DNA of 64,000 nt from an uncultured Tenacibaculum sp. (GCA_947496185.1 CANMCD010000004.1:1-64000); one strand, 5' to 3'; positions 49,763 to 59,890 are shown, numbered from the stretch's first letter. Numbers and translations: made by a program. The notes: generated from the sequence alone by a model not told the origin.

Positions 49763-50791
49763 GTGGGTTTAAAAAACATTTACATTTTGGGGATTGAAAG
49801 TTCTTGTGATGACACAAGTGCTGCTATAATCCACAACGGCAAAGTATTAAGTAATATTGTTGCCAACCAAGAAGTTCATGCAAAATACGGAGGCGTGGTT
49901 CCTGAATTAGCTTCAAGAGCACACCAACAAAACATTGTACCCGTTGTACAACAAGCCATTCATCAAGCGGGTATCACAAAAAAAGACCTAACTGCAATTG
50001 CTTTTACCAAAGGCCCTGGGCTTATGGGGTCGTTGCTTGTCGGAACTTCCTTTGCTAAATCTTTAGCATTAGGATTAAACATTCCGCTTATTGATGTAAA
50101 CCACATGCAAGCACATATTTTAGCACATTTTATCAAGGAAGAAAATGGAAAAATACCACCTTTCCCTTTCCTATGCCTAACCATAAGTGGCGGGCACACC
50201 CAAATCGTTAAAATTTCCAAACATTTTGAAATGGAAATATTAGGAGAAACCATCGATGATGCCGTTGGGGAAGCTTTTGATAAATCTGCAAAAATACTTG
50301 GTCTTCCATACCCTGGTGGTCCTTTAATCGATAAATATGCCCTACAAGGAAATCCAAAAGCATTTTCTTTTAGCAAGCCTAAAGTTGGCGATTTAGACTT
50401 TAGTTTTAGTGGTTTAAAAACAGGTATCTTGTATTTTATCCAGCGAAATCTAAAAGAAAACCCTAACTTTATAAAAGAAAATTTAGAAGATATCTGTGCT
50501 TCTATTCAACATACGATTGTTGAAATATTAATGGATAAATTAAAAAACGCCGTTAAACATACTGGCATTAAAGAAGTAGCTATAGCAGGAGGGGTTTCGG
50601 CTAATTCAGAAATAAGAAAGCGATTATTGTTAGCAGAAAAACATTGGAATTGGAACACTTATATACCTAAATTTGAATATACAACCGATAATGCTGCAAT
50701 GATTGCTATTACAGGATACCTTAAATATCTCGATAACAATTACGCCGATGTGTCTGTAAAAGCTGAAGCCAGACTTAAAGTAACCGAATAA
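49763..50791 (+). CDS. tsaD: tRNA N6-threonylcarbamoyladenosine synthase TsaD, GTG start
   Basis: The 342-residue enzyme shows ILGIESSCDDTSAAI, the metal-binding HMQAHILAH, CLTISGGHTQIV, DDAVGEAFDKSAKILGLPYP and VAIAGGVSANSEIRKRL. It transfers the threonylcarbamoyl group to A37 of ANN-decoding tRNAs together with TsaB and TsaE. GTG at 49763 gives the usual N-terminus (VGLKNIYILG). Confidence 0.95.
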   Translation: MGLKNIYILGIESSCDDTSAAIIHNGKVLSNIVANQEVHAKYGGVVPELASRAHQQNIVPVVQQAIHQAGITKKDLTAIAFTKGPGLMGSLLVGTSFAKSLALGLNIPLIDVNHMQAHILAHFIKEENGKIPPFPFLCLTISGGHTQIVKISKHFEMEILGETIDDAVGEAFDKSAKILGLPYPGGPLIDKYALQGNPKAFSFSKPKVGDLDFSFSGLKTGILYFIQRNLKENPNFIKENLEDICASIQHTIVEILMDKLKNAVKHTGIKEVAIAGGVSANSEIRKRLLLAEKHWNWNTYIPKFEYTTDNAAMIAITGYLKYLDNNYADVSVKAEARLKVTE

Positions 50792-50835
50792 AAAACATAC
50801 AATTACTAAGGGATATAACCTTACAAAACACTTTT

Positions 50836-52692
50836 ATGAAAATAACTTCTATTAAAAATAGATTTTTACTGGGGATCAACTATTTTTTATACTGCTTGTT
50901 ATACTTTGTCCTTGCAAGGTTAATTTTTTTAACGTTTCATTTTTCAAAAACAAACTCCTTAGAAGGATATGATGTTTTAAAAACCTTCTTATACGGTTTA
51001 CGAATGGACCTATCTGCTACCAGCTATATTGTCGTTTTACCTTTTTTGTTACTATTATTTTCTATTTTTATCCCAAAGAAAACGGTACATATACTACTAA
51101 AAACCTACAGTATATTTATATTTATCACAATCAATTTGTTTTTATTAATTGATGTGGTATTGTACAAATCTTGGGGAGTAAGAATTGATAGTACGTTATT
51201 AAACTACATCAATACCCCAAAAATGATGTTAGCTTCTATTTCAACAAAGCTACTAATCACAGGAACCTTAGCTTGGATTACATTATCTTATATTGTTCTC
51301 AGCATATTAATACACAGACTCAACAAATGGTTTGCCCCACTAAACCAAGGAAATTGGTGGGAACTCCCTATTTTTCTGATATGGTTAGGAGCCTTAATAA
51401 TCCCTATAAGAGGAGGTTTTCAATCCATCCCCCTCAATCAAAGTAATGTATATTTCTCAAAAACGATGTTTGCAAATCATGCATCGGTTAATTTTATGTG
51501 GAATTTTATCAATGCAGTATCTCAAGAAACCGACAAATCAAATCCATATCAATATTATACCGCTAACAGGGCTAAAAAAATTATAGAAAAAAGAAGAAGT
51601 AATTTACTAACTGGAAATGATTCTATCTTAAAAACATCCACCCCTAATATTTTATTAATCATTTGGGAAAGTCTTTCTGCCAAAGTAGTTGGAGCTGTTG
51701 GAGGTGAAAATAACGTAACTGAAAATTTCAACAAATTAGCCAAAGAAGGCATTCTTTTTACGAACTTTTATGGAAATGGCGATAGAACTGATAAGGGGTT
51801 GACTAGTATATTAAGTGGTTATTATCCACAACCTACAAAAAGCATTATCAAAATGCCCAACAAAACCAGATCGCTACCCATGCTTATAAAAGAAACCCAA
51901 AAACTAGGCTACGAAACTTCTTTTTATTACGGCGGTGATACAAATTTTGGAAATATGGTTACATATTTGAGAAATGGAGGAGTTGATAAAATTATTGATG
52001 GAGATACTTTTGACAAGAATGTAGGTAGATCAACTTGGGGAGTTCACGATCATATCTTTATTGACAAACTTTTAAATGATCTTTCTAATCCTGAGTTAAA
52101 GCAACCTTTTTTCACTACTGCACTTACATTAACGAGTCATGAACCTTATGAGTTTCCTGACACTTATAAATTTGGTAAAGAACCTTATGACAACTTATAT
52201 CGAAGTGCACAAGCGTATACAGACAAAGTATTAGGAAACTTTATTAAAGAAATAAAAAAACAACCTTGGTGGGACAATACATTAGTTGTTATTATGTCTG
52301 ATCATGGACACCCACTACCAAATCACAAAGGATATTTCAACTCGTATAAAAAATTCCATATCCCTATGTTGTGGTTAGGAGGTGCATTATCAAAAACAGG
52401 GATAAAAATTGACAGTTATTTGTCTCAAGTGGATTTTTCATACACCCTGATGCGTTTATTAAAAAGTGATGCCAATAAGTTCACTTTTGGAAAACATCTA
52501 TTTAACAATTCTGCGGATCAGTATGCACATTATATTTTCAATGAAGGGTTTGGTATTAAGACCAAAAATGGATATTTCGTGTACGATCATGTAAGCAAAA
52601 AAGCCGTAATACAAGAAGGAGACTTCCAAAAATTAGATTCTCTAGGCAAATCAATTTCTCAAGAAGCATATAATGACTACTTGCATAGATAA
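50836..52692 (+). CDS. LTA synthase-like sulfatase-family membrane protein
   Basis: Five membrane helices (residues 10-200) precede a periplasmic alkaline phosphatase/sulfatase domain (about 260-600): NILLIIWESLSAKVV (metal Glu), a catalytic Thr in GNGDRTDKGLTS, FYYGGDTNFGNM and IMSDHGHPLPN. The family transfers phosphoglycerol or phosphoethanolamine groups, or acts as a sulfatase. In a Gram-negative host a role in modifying envelope glycans or lipids is more likely than lipoteichoic acid synthesis. It follows tsaD by 45 bp. Confidence 0.88.
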   Translation: MKITSIKNRFLLGINYFLYCLLYFVLARLIFLTFHFSKTNSLEGYDVLKTFLYGLRMDLSATSYIVVLPFLLLLFSIFIPKKTVHILLKTYSIFIFITINLFLLIDVVLYKSWGVRIDSTLLNYINTPKMMLASISTKLLITGTLAWITLSYIVLSILIHRLNKWFAPLNQGNWWELPIFLIWLGALIIPIRGGFQSIPLNQSNVYFSKTMFANHASVNFMWNFINAVSQETDKSNPYQYYTANRAKKIIEKRRSNLLTGNDSILKTSTPNILLIIWESLSAKVVGAVGGENNVTENFNKLAKEGILFTNFYGNGDRTDKGLTSILSGYYPQPTKSIIKMPNKTRSLPMLIKETQKLGYETSFYYGGDTNFGNMVTYLRNGGVDKIIDGDTFDKNVGRSTWGVHDHIFIDKLLNDLSNPELKQPFFTTALTLTSHEPYEFPDTYKFGKEPYDNLYRSAQAYTDKVLGNFIKEIKKQPWWDNTLVVIMSDHGHPLPNHKGYFNSYKKFHIPMLWLGGALSKTGIKIDSYLSQVDFSYTLMRLLKSDANKFTFGKHLFNNSADQYAHYIFNEGFGIKTKNGYFVYDHVSKKAVIQEGDFQKLDSLGKSISQEAYNDYLHR

Positions 52693-52728
52693 ACCAATAC
52701 TAAACACATATACGAGATATAAAATCTA

Positions 52729-52888
52729 TGAACTCATCTTGACTTTTTTTTTAACCGAAAATGAATTGAAATTTGATCAGATGAGGCACTTTTTGAAAGT
52801 CATAGCAACGCTACGAATAAAAAAAGTAACAAAATATGGGCGAATTTCAGTTATTTTTTAGGAAATAGAAAAAGTCAAGATGAGTTCA
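52729..52888 (-). repeat. MITE-like repeat, copy 2 (inverted)
   Basis: This is the reverse complement of the 39501 element, with the same 15-bp terminal inverted repeats and roughly 95 percent identity by eye. It lies 36 bp after the sulfatase gene. Its weak ORF (to 52861) is not a gene. Confidence 0.8.
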
Positions 52889-53249
52889 ATATACAACATA
52901 CTAAAACCATATAAATAATTACGTTTTTACTAAAGAAACTATAGACTGTAATACCTTTTATTTATTCATTTTAATTGCATCATTATGATTACACTTTGTT
53001 TTCATCAAAAAAACGACCATTACTACAAGATTAAATAAAGCCCCTGTTTTATAAAAAAAATAAAAATAAAAAGGTATCTTTGATCGTGACTTTTCAAATA
53101 AGTTGCTTTTCCCTTCACAAATATTAAACACCGTTACGAACTTAATCACATCAATCTTATGATATATAGCACTATATCCTAGTTTACAAAAACATATTTT
53201 TATTATTTAAAACAACGATTCATTTTAATCAAAACTTACAAATCAAGCA
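52889..53249. other. AT-rich intergenic region
   Basis: No gene is supported in these 361 bp. A leftward 63-codon frame at 52958-53149 has no recognisable features. The right part is the leader of the BNR-repeat gene. Confidence 0.6.
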
Positions 53250-56200
53250 ATGAAAAAAGCACTTTCTATAATTCTCTTATTTTGGACTGGCCTCATAATA
53301 GGTCAAGACTTTTCTATGGATTTGGTAAAAAACATGAAACCAAGAAATATCGGACCGGGTGGTATGAGTGGTCGAGTTACTGCCATAGATGTAGTACTAT
53401 CCAACCCTGATATTATGTATGTAGGAACTGCCTCTGGTGGTGTATGGAAATCTACTTCTGGAGGGATCAAATGGTCTCCTATCTTTGATAACGAAGTGAC
53501 AGCCTCTGTAGGAGCATTAGCAATACAACAATCTAACCCAAGTGTTATTTGGGTAGGTACGGGAGAAGGAAACCCTAGAAATAGTTTAAATGGTGGATAT
53601 GGAATTTTTAAATCATTAGATGGAGGAAAAACATGGAAGTCTATGGGGTTAGAAAAAACACGTCATATCCATAGAGTTGTTATAGATCCTACCAATCCTA
53701 ATGTAGTATATGTAGCTGCTATTGGTTCTCCTTGGGGAGAACATAAAGAAAGAGGGGTGTACAAAACCACCGATGGAGGAAAGACTTGGAAACAAATTTT
53801 GTTTAATAACATACGTACAGGAGCCGCGGATTTAGTAATGGATCCTTCTAACCCAAATAAGTTAATTGCAGCTATGTGGGAACACAAAAGAGCCCCTTGG
53901 TTTTTTAAATCAGGCGGAAAAGGCAGCGGACTTTATATCACGTATGATGGGGGAGAAAACTGGAAAAAATTGACACACAAAGAAGGGCTTCCTAAAGGTG
54001 AGTTAGGTAGAATTGGTGTTGCTTTTGCGCGTTCTAACCCCAATATAGTATATGCTTTAATTGAAGCTAAGAAAAATGCATTATATAAAAGTACAGACGG
54101 AGGAGAAAAATGGGTGAAAGTTAGCGACAAAAAAGAAATAGGAAATCGACCTTTTTATTATTCTGAAATTTATGTGGATCCTCAAAATGAAAACAGAGTG
54201 TACTCTATTTTTACCTATGTAAATGTTTCTGAAGACGGAGGAAAAAGCTTCAAACAATTAATGCCTGCATATGGTGTTTCTAATGGTGTACATCCTGACC
54301 ACCATGCTTGGTGGATGCATCCAGAAAATGGATCATTTATGATCGATGGAAATGACGGAGGATTAAATATCACTAAAGACCGAGGGCAAAACTGGCGATT
54401 TATTGGCAACCTCCCAATTGCACAATTTTATCATATCAATGTCGACAACGAAATACCCTATAATGTGTATGGCGGTATGCAGGACAATGGATCATGGAGA
54501 GGACCTGCCTATGTATGGAAGGTACAGGGAATCCGTAACTCCTATTGGCAAGAAATTGGTTTCGGCGACGGATTTGATGTAGTTCCTGACAAAGATGACT
54601 CAAGATATGGTTGGGCAATGAGCCAACAAGGTTGGGTATCTCGATACGATCATAAAACTGGATATAGCTACACGATAAAACCTACACATCCTGATCCAAA
54701 CATGTTACTGAGGTTCAACTGGAATTCAGCGATAAATATTGATCCTTTCAATAACAATACAATATACTTTGGAAGTCAGTTTGTTCATAAGTCTAATGAT
54801 AAAGGGTTAACTTGGGAAATCATTTCTCCTGACTTGACCACAAACGACAAAGAGAAGCAAAAACAAGCTGAAAGTGGCGGTTTAACTATAGATGCTACGG
54901 GAGCAGAAAACCATTGTTCTATCTTAGTTATAGAACCTTCTCCTTTAGAAAAGGATATGTTGTGGGTGGCTACAGATGACGGCCAAGTGCAAATAACCCA
55001 AGATGGAGGTAAAAACTGGAAAAATATTTCAAAAAATATAAAAGGGTTGCCTGCAAATAGTTGGATCACTCAAATCAAAGCTTCTAATAAAAATAAAGGA
55101 GAAGCTTTATTAGTTGCTAATGACTACAGAAGATTTAATTACACTCCGTATGCATACAGAACAAAAAACTACGGAAAAACTTGGACACGCATTGTTGATG
55201 AAAACGATGTAAAAAGCTATACCTTATCTATCGTTGAAGATCCTATCACTCCTAACCTACTTTTTTTAGGTACAGATGACGGCTTATATATTTCTATAAA
55301 CGGCGGTGAAAAATGGACAAAATGGACCAATGATTTCCCAACAGTTTCGGTAAAAGATTTAGTTATTCATCCTAGAGAACACGATTTAGTAATCGGAACA
55401 TTCGGAAGAGCCGCATGGGTTTTAGACGATATTCGTCCATTAAGAAAAATGGCCCAAACCGCTGATGTCTTCAAAAATAAATTAACTCTTTTCAACCCTC
55501 CTAATAGTTATTTAGCTACTTATCAACAACCTTCTGGAGGTCGCTTTGGAGGAGATGCTACCTATAATGGGGAAAACAGAAAAGATGGAGCTTCCATTTC
55601 TTACTTTCTTAACTACATTCCTAAAGAAAAGAAAAAAAGTAAAAAGGAAGAAGCAAAAGAAAAATTAATAAAATTTGATTCTATTACGTTTGAAATATAC
55701 AACGGAGATAAGTTAATACGTACACTTAAGAAAAAAACACCTAAAGAAAAAGGACTCCATAAAATCGTTTGGAATAAAGATGAGAAAGGACTACCCTATC
55801 CATCTAGAAAATTAAAAAAGCCCAAACACGAACCTTCAGGTGTAGGTGTTAGACCAGGAACCTATAAAATCAAAGCTATTTATGGAGATCAATCCGCTGA
55901 GCAAACGATTCAAATATTATTAGACCCTCGATTAACTATTACCAAAAAAACTGTACAAAAAAGATATGATAGAGCTAAACGTATAGAAAGTCATCAAAAA
56001 ACGATGACAGATGCACTAAAACAGTTAATTGAAAGTAAAAATACTGCCACTTCTTTAAAAGGAAAGTTTTCTAAAAAAGACAAAAAGCTTTATAAAGATA
56101 TCATCAAAAAATCAGAAAAAACAATTACTAAAATTGATTCTATTATTGATGTGTTTTTAGGTAAAAAAGACAAAAGGCAAGGAATTGTAAGAAGCCCTAT

Positions 56201-56429
56201 TCCTAATATTAATAGCAGACTTGGTTTTGCTAAATGGTATGGATACAATCCTTCAGAAGAATTAAACGCAACAGAACAACGATTGTTTAATCAATTTAAA
56301 GAGTCTTTGAAAAAAGGACTTCAATTAACCAATGAATTCTTTGATAAAGAATGGAAAGCTTATCAAAATGATGTTGAAAAAATAAACATCTCTCCTTTTA
56401 AAGATATAAAAGAGTTTTCTGTAAAATAA
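53250..56429 (+). CDS. Secreted BNR/sortilin-type beta-propeller protein
   Basis: After a signal peptide (1-19) the 1059-residue protein carries at least ten Asp-box/BNR motifs (SLDGGKTWKS, TTDGGKTWKQ, TYDGGENWKK, STDGGEKWVK, SEDGGKSFKQ, TQDGGKNWKN, TKNYGKTWTR and others), which build one or two beta-propellers over residues 25-730. The C-terminal 300 residues are Lys-rich with a beta-sandwich-like part (YKIKAIYGDQSAEQTIQILL) and a helical tail. Related Bacteroidota proteins are called VPS10 or glycosyl hydrolase, but no catalytic residues are evident. Confidence 0.87.
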   Translation: MKKALSIILLFWTGLIIGQDFSMDLVKNMKPRNIGPGGMSGRVTAIDVVLSNPDIMYVGTASGGVWKSTSGGIKWSPIFDNEVTASVGALAIQQSNPSVIWVGTGEGNPRNSLNGGYGIFKSLDGGKTWKSMGLEKTRHIHRVVIDPTNPNVVYVAAIGSPWGEHKERGVYKTTDGGKTWKQILFNNIRTGAADLVMDPSNPNKLIAAMWEHKRAPWFFKSGGKGSGLYITYDGGENWKKLTHKEGLPKGELGRIGVAFARSNPNIVYALIEAKKNALYKSTDGGEKWVKVSDKKEIGNRPFYYSEIYVDPQNENRVYSIFTYVNVSEDGGKSFKQLMPAYGVSNGVHPDHHAWWMHPENGSFMIDGNDGGLNITKDRGQNWRFIGNLPIAQFYHINVDNEIPYNVYGGMQDNGSWRGPAYVWKVQGIRNSYWQEIGFGDGFDVVPDKDDSRYGWAMSQQGWVSRYDHKTGYSYTIKPTHPDPNMLLRFNWNSAINIDPFNNNTIYFGSQFVHKSNDKGLTWEIISPDLTTNDKEKQKQAESGGLTIDATGAENHCSILVIEPSPLEKDMLWVATDDGQVQITQDGGKNWKNISKNIKGLPANSWITQIKASNKNKGEALLVANDYRRFNYTPYAYRTKNYGKTWTRIVDENDVKSYTLSIVEDPITPNLLFLGTDDGLYISINGGEKWTKWTNDFPTVSVKDLVIHPREHDLVIGTFGRAAWVLDDIRPLRKMAQTADVFKNKLTLFNPPNSYLATYQQPSGGRFGGDATYNGENRKDGASISYFLNYIPKEKKKSKKEEAKEKLIKFDSITFEIYNGDKLIRTLKKKTPKEKGLHKIVWNKDEKGLPYPSRKLKKPKHEPSGVGVRPGTYKIKAIYGDQSAEQTIQILLDPRLTITKKTVQKRYDRAKRIESHQKTMTDALKQLIESKNTATSLKGKFSKKDKKLYKDIIKKSEKTITKIDSIIDVFLGKKDKRQGIVRSPIPNINSRLGFAKWYGYNPSEELNATEQRLFNQFKESLKKGLQLTNEFFDKEWKAYQNDVEKINISPFKDIKEFSVK

Positions 56430-56432
56430 TTA

Positions 56433-56477
56433 TTTTTACGCAATTCCTGTTTTTTTAACACAGGAATTGCGTAAAAA
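56433..56477. other. Perfect 18-bp inverted repeat before DUF2490 gene
   Basis: TTTTTACGCAATTCCTGT (56433-56450) pairs without mismatch with ACAGGAATTGCGTAAAAA (56460-56477) around a 9-nt loop (TTTTTTAAC). It ends 10 bp before the ATG at 56488. The outer A/T ends make it partly terminator-like, in both directions, but no separate T-run follows. Confidence 0.8.
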
Positions 56478-56487
56478 TCAATAATAC

Positions 56488-57150
56488 ATGAAAAAAATAT
56501 TACTATTAACCATTTTAATTCCTACTATAAATTTCAGTTCAATTGGTCAAACTAATGCCGAAAGCAAATTAGGCGCTTGGTATATGTACGGAGGATCTCA
56601 CCAACTCTCCAATAAATGGACACTAAAATCATTAGTTCATTTTAGAATGTTTAAAATGGTCAATGATTTACAACAATTCCTATTTAGAGCTGGAGGTAAT
56701 TATCAAATAAACAAAAACCTTAATGTAACAGCTGGTTACGCTTACCTAAACACAGATATTACCTTTAATCAAGATGGAGGAGCAAGTGGTGAACATCGTA
56801 TATATGAAGACTTCATCATAAAGCATGGATTATCTAAGTTAAAACTACACCATCGTTTTAGATTAGAACATCGTTTTTTTCAGCATGATACACAACATTG
56901 GATTCGATATGAGATTGGAGGAAGTTACCCCATAAATGGTAAATGGTCTGCATTCCTATTTGATGAATTGTTTATCAATTTTCAAAATGATACCTTTGCA
57001 CAAAATTGGCTGGGTGGTGGGTTTACCTATAAAGCTACTGAAAAAATAAAATACAAAGTGGGCTACATGAATATCATGCTTAGCAATGCAAATTTCCATC
57101 GTATTTTACTAGGTGTAGCATTCAATACCTCATTCAAAAGTAAAAATTAA
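56488..57150 (+). CDS. DUF2490 family outer-membrane protein
   Basis: A signal peptide (LLLTILIPTINFSSIGQ) precedes a barrel-like body with the family pattern (SKLGAWYMYGGSHQLSNKWT, HHRFRLEHRFFQHDTQHWIR, LFDELFINFQNDTFAQNWLG). The 220-residue length is normal. The family is predicted to be a beta-barrel of unknown function. It is followed after 20 bp by the DUF819 gene. Confidence 0.87.
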   Translation: MKKILLLTILIPTINFSSIGQTNAESKLGAWYMYGGSHQLSNKWTLKSLVHFRMFKMVNDLQQFLFRAGGNYQINKNLNVTAGYAYLNTDITFNQDGGASGEHRIYEDFIIKHGLSKLKLHHRFRLEHRFFQHDTQHWIRYEIGGSYPINGKWSAFLFDELFINFQNDTFAQNWLGGGFTYKATEKIKYKVGYMNIMLSNANFHRILLGVAFNTSFKSKN

Positions 57151-57170
57151 ACACCAATAGTAAATTACCT

Positions 57171-58565
57171 ATGAGCATTTCAGAAATTAACAGTGATATT
57201 CCTTTATTAGCAAATGACACAACCATTTTCGGGGTCTTATGTGTTATTTTAGCTACTATTTTTTATACGTCTACCCTACCAAATTTTTCTAAATTTTACA
57301 AGGTAGTTCCCGCACTTTTATTGTGTTATTTTTTACCTTCAATCGCAAGTTCTATTGGCCTAATTGCTGACAAGTGGATTGATGTAGCTGCTACCATCAA
57401 ACACCTAACCAATTTGTACGGTAATACAGAAGGAATAACCAACCTTGAAACACTAAAAGAATACATTACAACAAACAATATCAAAAGTTCAACCTATAAA
57501 CAATTTATAGGAGGCAGTAAACTTTACTATATCTCATCTAGGTTTTTATTACCTGCCTCACTTATTTTATTAACCCTAAGTATCGACCTTAAAGGAGTTT
57601 TTAAATTAGGTCCCAAAGCCCTTATCATGTTTTTAACAGCTACATTTGGCGTTGTCATTGGAGGGCCTATTGCTATCTTATTTTTTAAATATGTAGCACC
57701 CGACATTTTAACCCAAGTAGAAGGAACAGCTCTCTGGAAAGGTTTGTCAACCGTTGCAGGTAGTTGGATTGGCGGTGGTGCCAATCAGCTAGCAATGAAA
57801 GAACAATGGGAAGTAAGTGATAGTTTATTCAGTATCATGGCTGTAGTTGATGTTTTAGTCGCTGAAGTTTGGATGGCATTTTTACTATTAGGTGTTGCGA
57901 ATTCAGATGCCCTAGACAAATGGTTGAAAGCAGATAATTCGTCTATCAGTCAATTAAAAGACAAAATGGAAAAATTCACTATGGAATCTGCTAGAATTCC
58001 TTCTTTTAACGATTTTATCATATTATTAGGAATTGCTTTTGGTATCACTAGTATTGGACATTTAGTCGGTGACAATTTAGGAACATGGATAAAAAACAAT
58101 GCGCCTTCCCTTGTTGATTTTGGCCTAGGAAGTTCTTTTTTCTGGTTAATTATCACCGCAACCACTTTTGGCATTATACTGTCCTTTACAAAAGCTAAAA
58201 ATTATGAAGGGGCTGGTGCTTCCAAAATAGGCACTGTTTTTATTTACATCTTGGTAGCCTCTATTGGTATGAAAATGAACTTAAATGCCATCGTAGAGAA
58301 TATTAGCCTATTTGCTATTGGCTTTGTTTGGATGATCATTCATGTTGGACTTCTATTTTTAGTAGCAAAACTTATCAAAGCACCTTACTTCTTTTTAGCA
58401 GTAGGCTCAAAAGCAAATATTGGTGGAGCAGCTTCCGCACCCGTCGTTGCTGGAGCTTTTCACCCATCATTAGCTCCTGTCGGTGTACTTCTTGCCGTTT
58501 TAGGCTATGCTCTGGGTACTTACGGTGCCTTTTTCTGTGCGTTATTAATGAAATGGGTAAGTTAA
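57171..58565 (+). CDS. DUF819 (YjcL-like) membrane protein
   Basis: The 464-residue inner-membrane protein has about 11 helices. Conserved parts include TATFGVVIGGPIA, STVAGSWIGGGANQLAMKEQ, SIGMKMNLNAI, and KANIGGAASAPVVAGAFHPS near the end. The family resembles sodium-coupled transporters and has been suggested to carry organic ligands; the substrate is unknown. Confidence 0.88.
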   Translation: MSISEINSDIPLLANDTTIFGVLCVILATIFYTSTLPNFSKFYKVVPALLLCYFLPSIASSIGLIADKWIDVAATIKHLTNLYGNTEGITNLETLKEYITTNNIKSSTYKQFIGGSKLYYISSRFLLPASLILLTLSIDLKGVFKLGPKALIMFLTATFGVVIGGPIAILFFKYVAPDILTQVEGTALWKGLSTVAGSWIGGGANQLAMKEQWEVSDSLFSIMAVVDVLVAEVWMAFLLLGVANSDALDKWLKADNSSISQLKDKMEKFTMESARIPSFNDFIILLGIAFGITSIGHLVGDNLGTWIKNNAPSLVDFGLGSSFFWLIITATTFGIILSFTKAKNYEGAGASKIGTVFIYILVASIGMKMNLNAIVENISLFAIGFVWMIIHVGLLFLVAKLIKAPYFFLAVGSKANIGGAASAPVVAGAFHPSLAPVGVLLAVLGYALGTYGAFFCALLMKWVS

Positions 58566-58645
58566 AAAGTAGCTTTAATCTATAATGAGTGTAAAATAAT
58601 TTTTAAAAAATCTGCATCTTTGCAGTTCTTGATAAACATTTAACC

Positions 58646-59350
58646 ATGAAAAAAATAACGTTCTCTTTGATCTTATCAACCCTAATTTTTGCTTGTACTA
58701 CCAAAAAAGAAGGTAATATGATCGTCAAAGGAACCATTAAAGGTCTTAAAAAAGGAACTTTATACCTCCAAAAAATGAAAGACACCTTACTGGTAACCGT
58801 AGATTCTACATCTTTACTAGGAAAAAACACTTTTGTTTTAAGCGACAATGTTGACTCTCCTGTTATGTATTACCTAACATTTAATGGCAATACCAAGGAT
58901 AAGCAATTATTATTTTTTGGAGAAAAAGGCGAAATTACCATTAATGACAAGTTGGAGGAATTCGGATTTAACCCTGACATAAAAGGATCTAAAAACCAAG
59001 AAGTCATGGATAACTTCAACAAGGTTTTTAAACGTTTTTCTAATCAACGCTTAGAATTAATCAAACAAGATGTGGAAGCAAGACAAAACAAGGACGAAGG
59101 ACTAGTGGAAAAAATTGATAACGATTACAAAAAAATGATCCGTCGTAAATTCTTATATGCTACTAATTATGCCATTGCAAATGGAGACAGTGAAGCGGCA
59201 CCTTATATTGCATTAACACAACTTTATAATGCAAACATCAAATTATTAGACACCATTAATAAAAGCTTGTCTGAAAAGGTTAAAAACTCTCTTTACGGAA
59301 AACAATTAACCAAATTTATTGGTGATATTAAACGTAAAGAAGAAGAATAA
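58646..59350 (+). CDS. DUF4369 lipoprotein
   Basis: A lipoprotein signal (ITFSLILSTLIFAC) precedes the DUF4369 domain (MIVKGTIKGLKKGTLYLQKM, DSPVMYYLTF, LLFFGEKGEITINDKLEEFG). The C-terminal half is helical and charged. Many DUF4369 proteins are fused to thioredoxin-like domains; this one, at 234 residues, lacks that domain. A near-consensus CATCTTTG box lies just upstream. Confidence 0.85.
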   Translation: MKKITFSLILSTLIFACTTKKEGNMIVKGTIKGLKKGTLYLQKMKDTLLVTVDSTSLLGKNTFVLSDNVDSPVMYYLTFNGNTKDKQLLFFGEKGEITINDKLEEFGFNPDIKGSKNQEVMDNFNKVFKRFSNQRLELIKQDVEARQNKDEGLVEKIDNDYKKMIRRKFLYATNYAIANGDSEAAPYIALTQLYNANIKLLDTINKSLSEKVKNSLYGKQLTKFIGDIKRKEEE

Positions 59351-59370
59351 ACATCAAAATATTTAATACC

Positions 59371-59409
59371 AAAAAGAGCGTAGCTATCTAAAAGAGCTGC
59401 GCTTTTTTT
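59371..59409 (+). terminator. Terminator of the DUF4369 gene
   Basis: AAAAAGAGCGTAGCT pairs imperfectly with AGCTGCGC followed by a T-run ending at 59409. Confidence 0.75.
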
Positions 59410-59539
59410 ATTTGACCTAAAATATATAACAAAATGACTAACAATTAAACTATCTATATAAAAAACCTTATAGTTTTGTTTCGCATCAATAAACACACCT
59501 TTGATAAGTTCCCTTAATCATATCTCGAATATGAATTTT

Positions 59540-59728
59540 TCAATTCAGTTGATTTTTACTTATCACTGAATAAACTTTCGTTGTATCCTTTATATTTTTT
59601 AAAACTACAAAATATTGATTGGCGTTATTGGCAATAACTTCTCCCTTATTAAAACTCTTTTGTGCCCAAGAATTACCAATAAAAATTAATAAAATTAGTG
59701 TGTAGCGAACTTTCTTCTCCGTATTTTT
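59540..59728 (-). pseudogene. Small secreted-protein ORF lacking a start codon
   Basis: A 62-codon leftward frame reads KKVRYTLILLIFIGNSWAQ, a convincing signal peptide, then KSFNKGEVIANNANQYFVVL and a stop. No ATG, GTG or TTG begins it. It is cut off upstream by a TAA that overlaps a seven-A tract, so a one-base change in that tract would extend the frame upstream to a TTG. It may be a degraded or phase-variable gene. No family is recognised. Confidence 0.4.
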
Positions 59729-59890
59729 TTAATAGCAATTAACAAGTGTAAAAGTAATATTTATTCCACAAAAATAAAACCCCATTTCAAACTGAAATAA
59801 GGCTTATTTGTTAAAAAAATATAAAGTAAAAAGAAAAGGTTTTGGTTTTATACTAATAAAGGGTACCAAATATAAAGACTGTTAGGTAAA

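Noticed and set aside
50836-52692. Assignment as lipoteichoic acid synthase proper
   Set aside because: Domain order fits, but the organism is Gram-negative by its LPS and outer-membrane genes, so only the family-level name is kept.
52673-52861. 62-codon rightward frame after the sulfatase gene
   Set aside because: Most of it lies within the MITE-like repeat and its composition reflects the repeat, not a protein.
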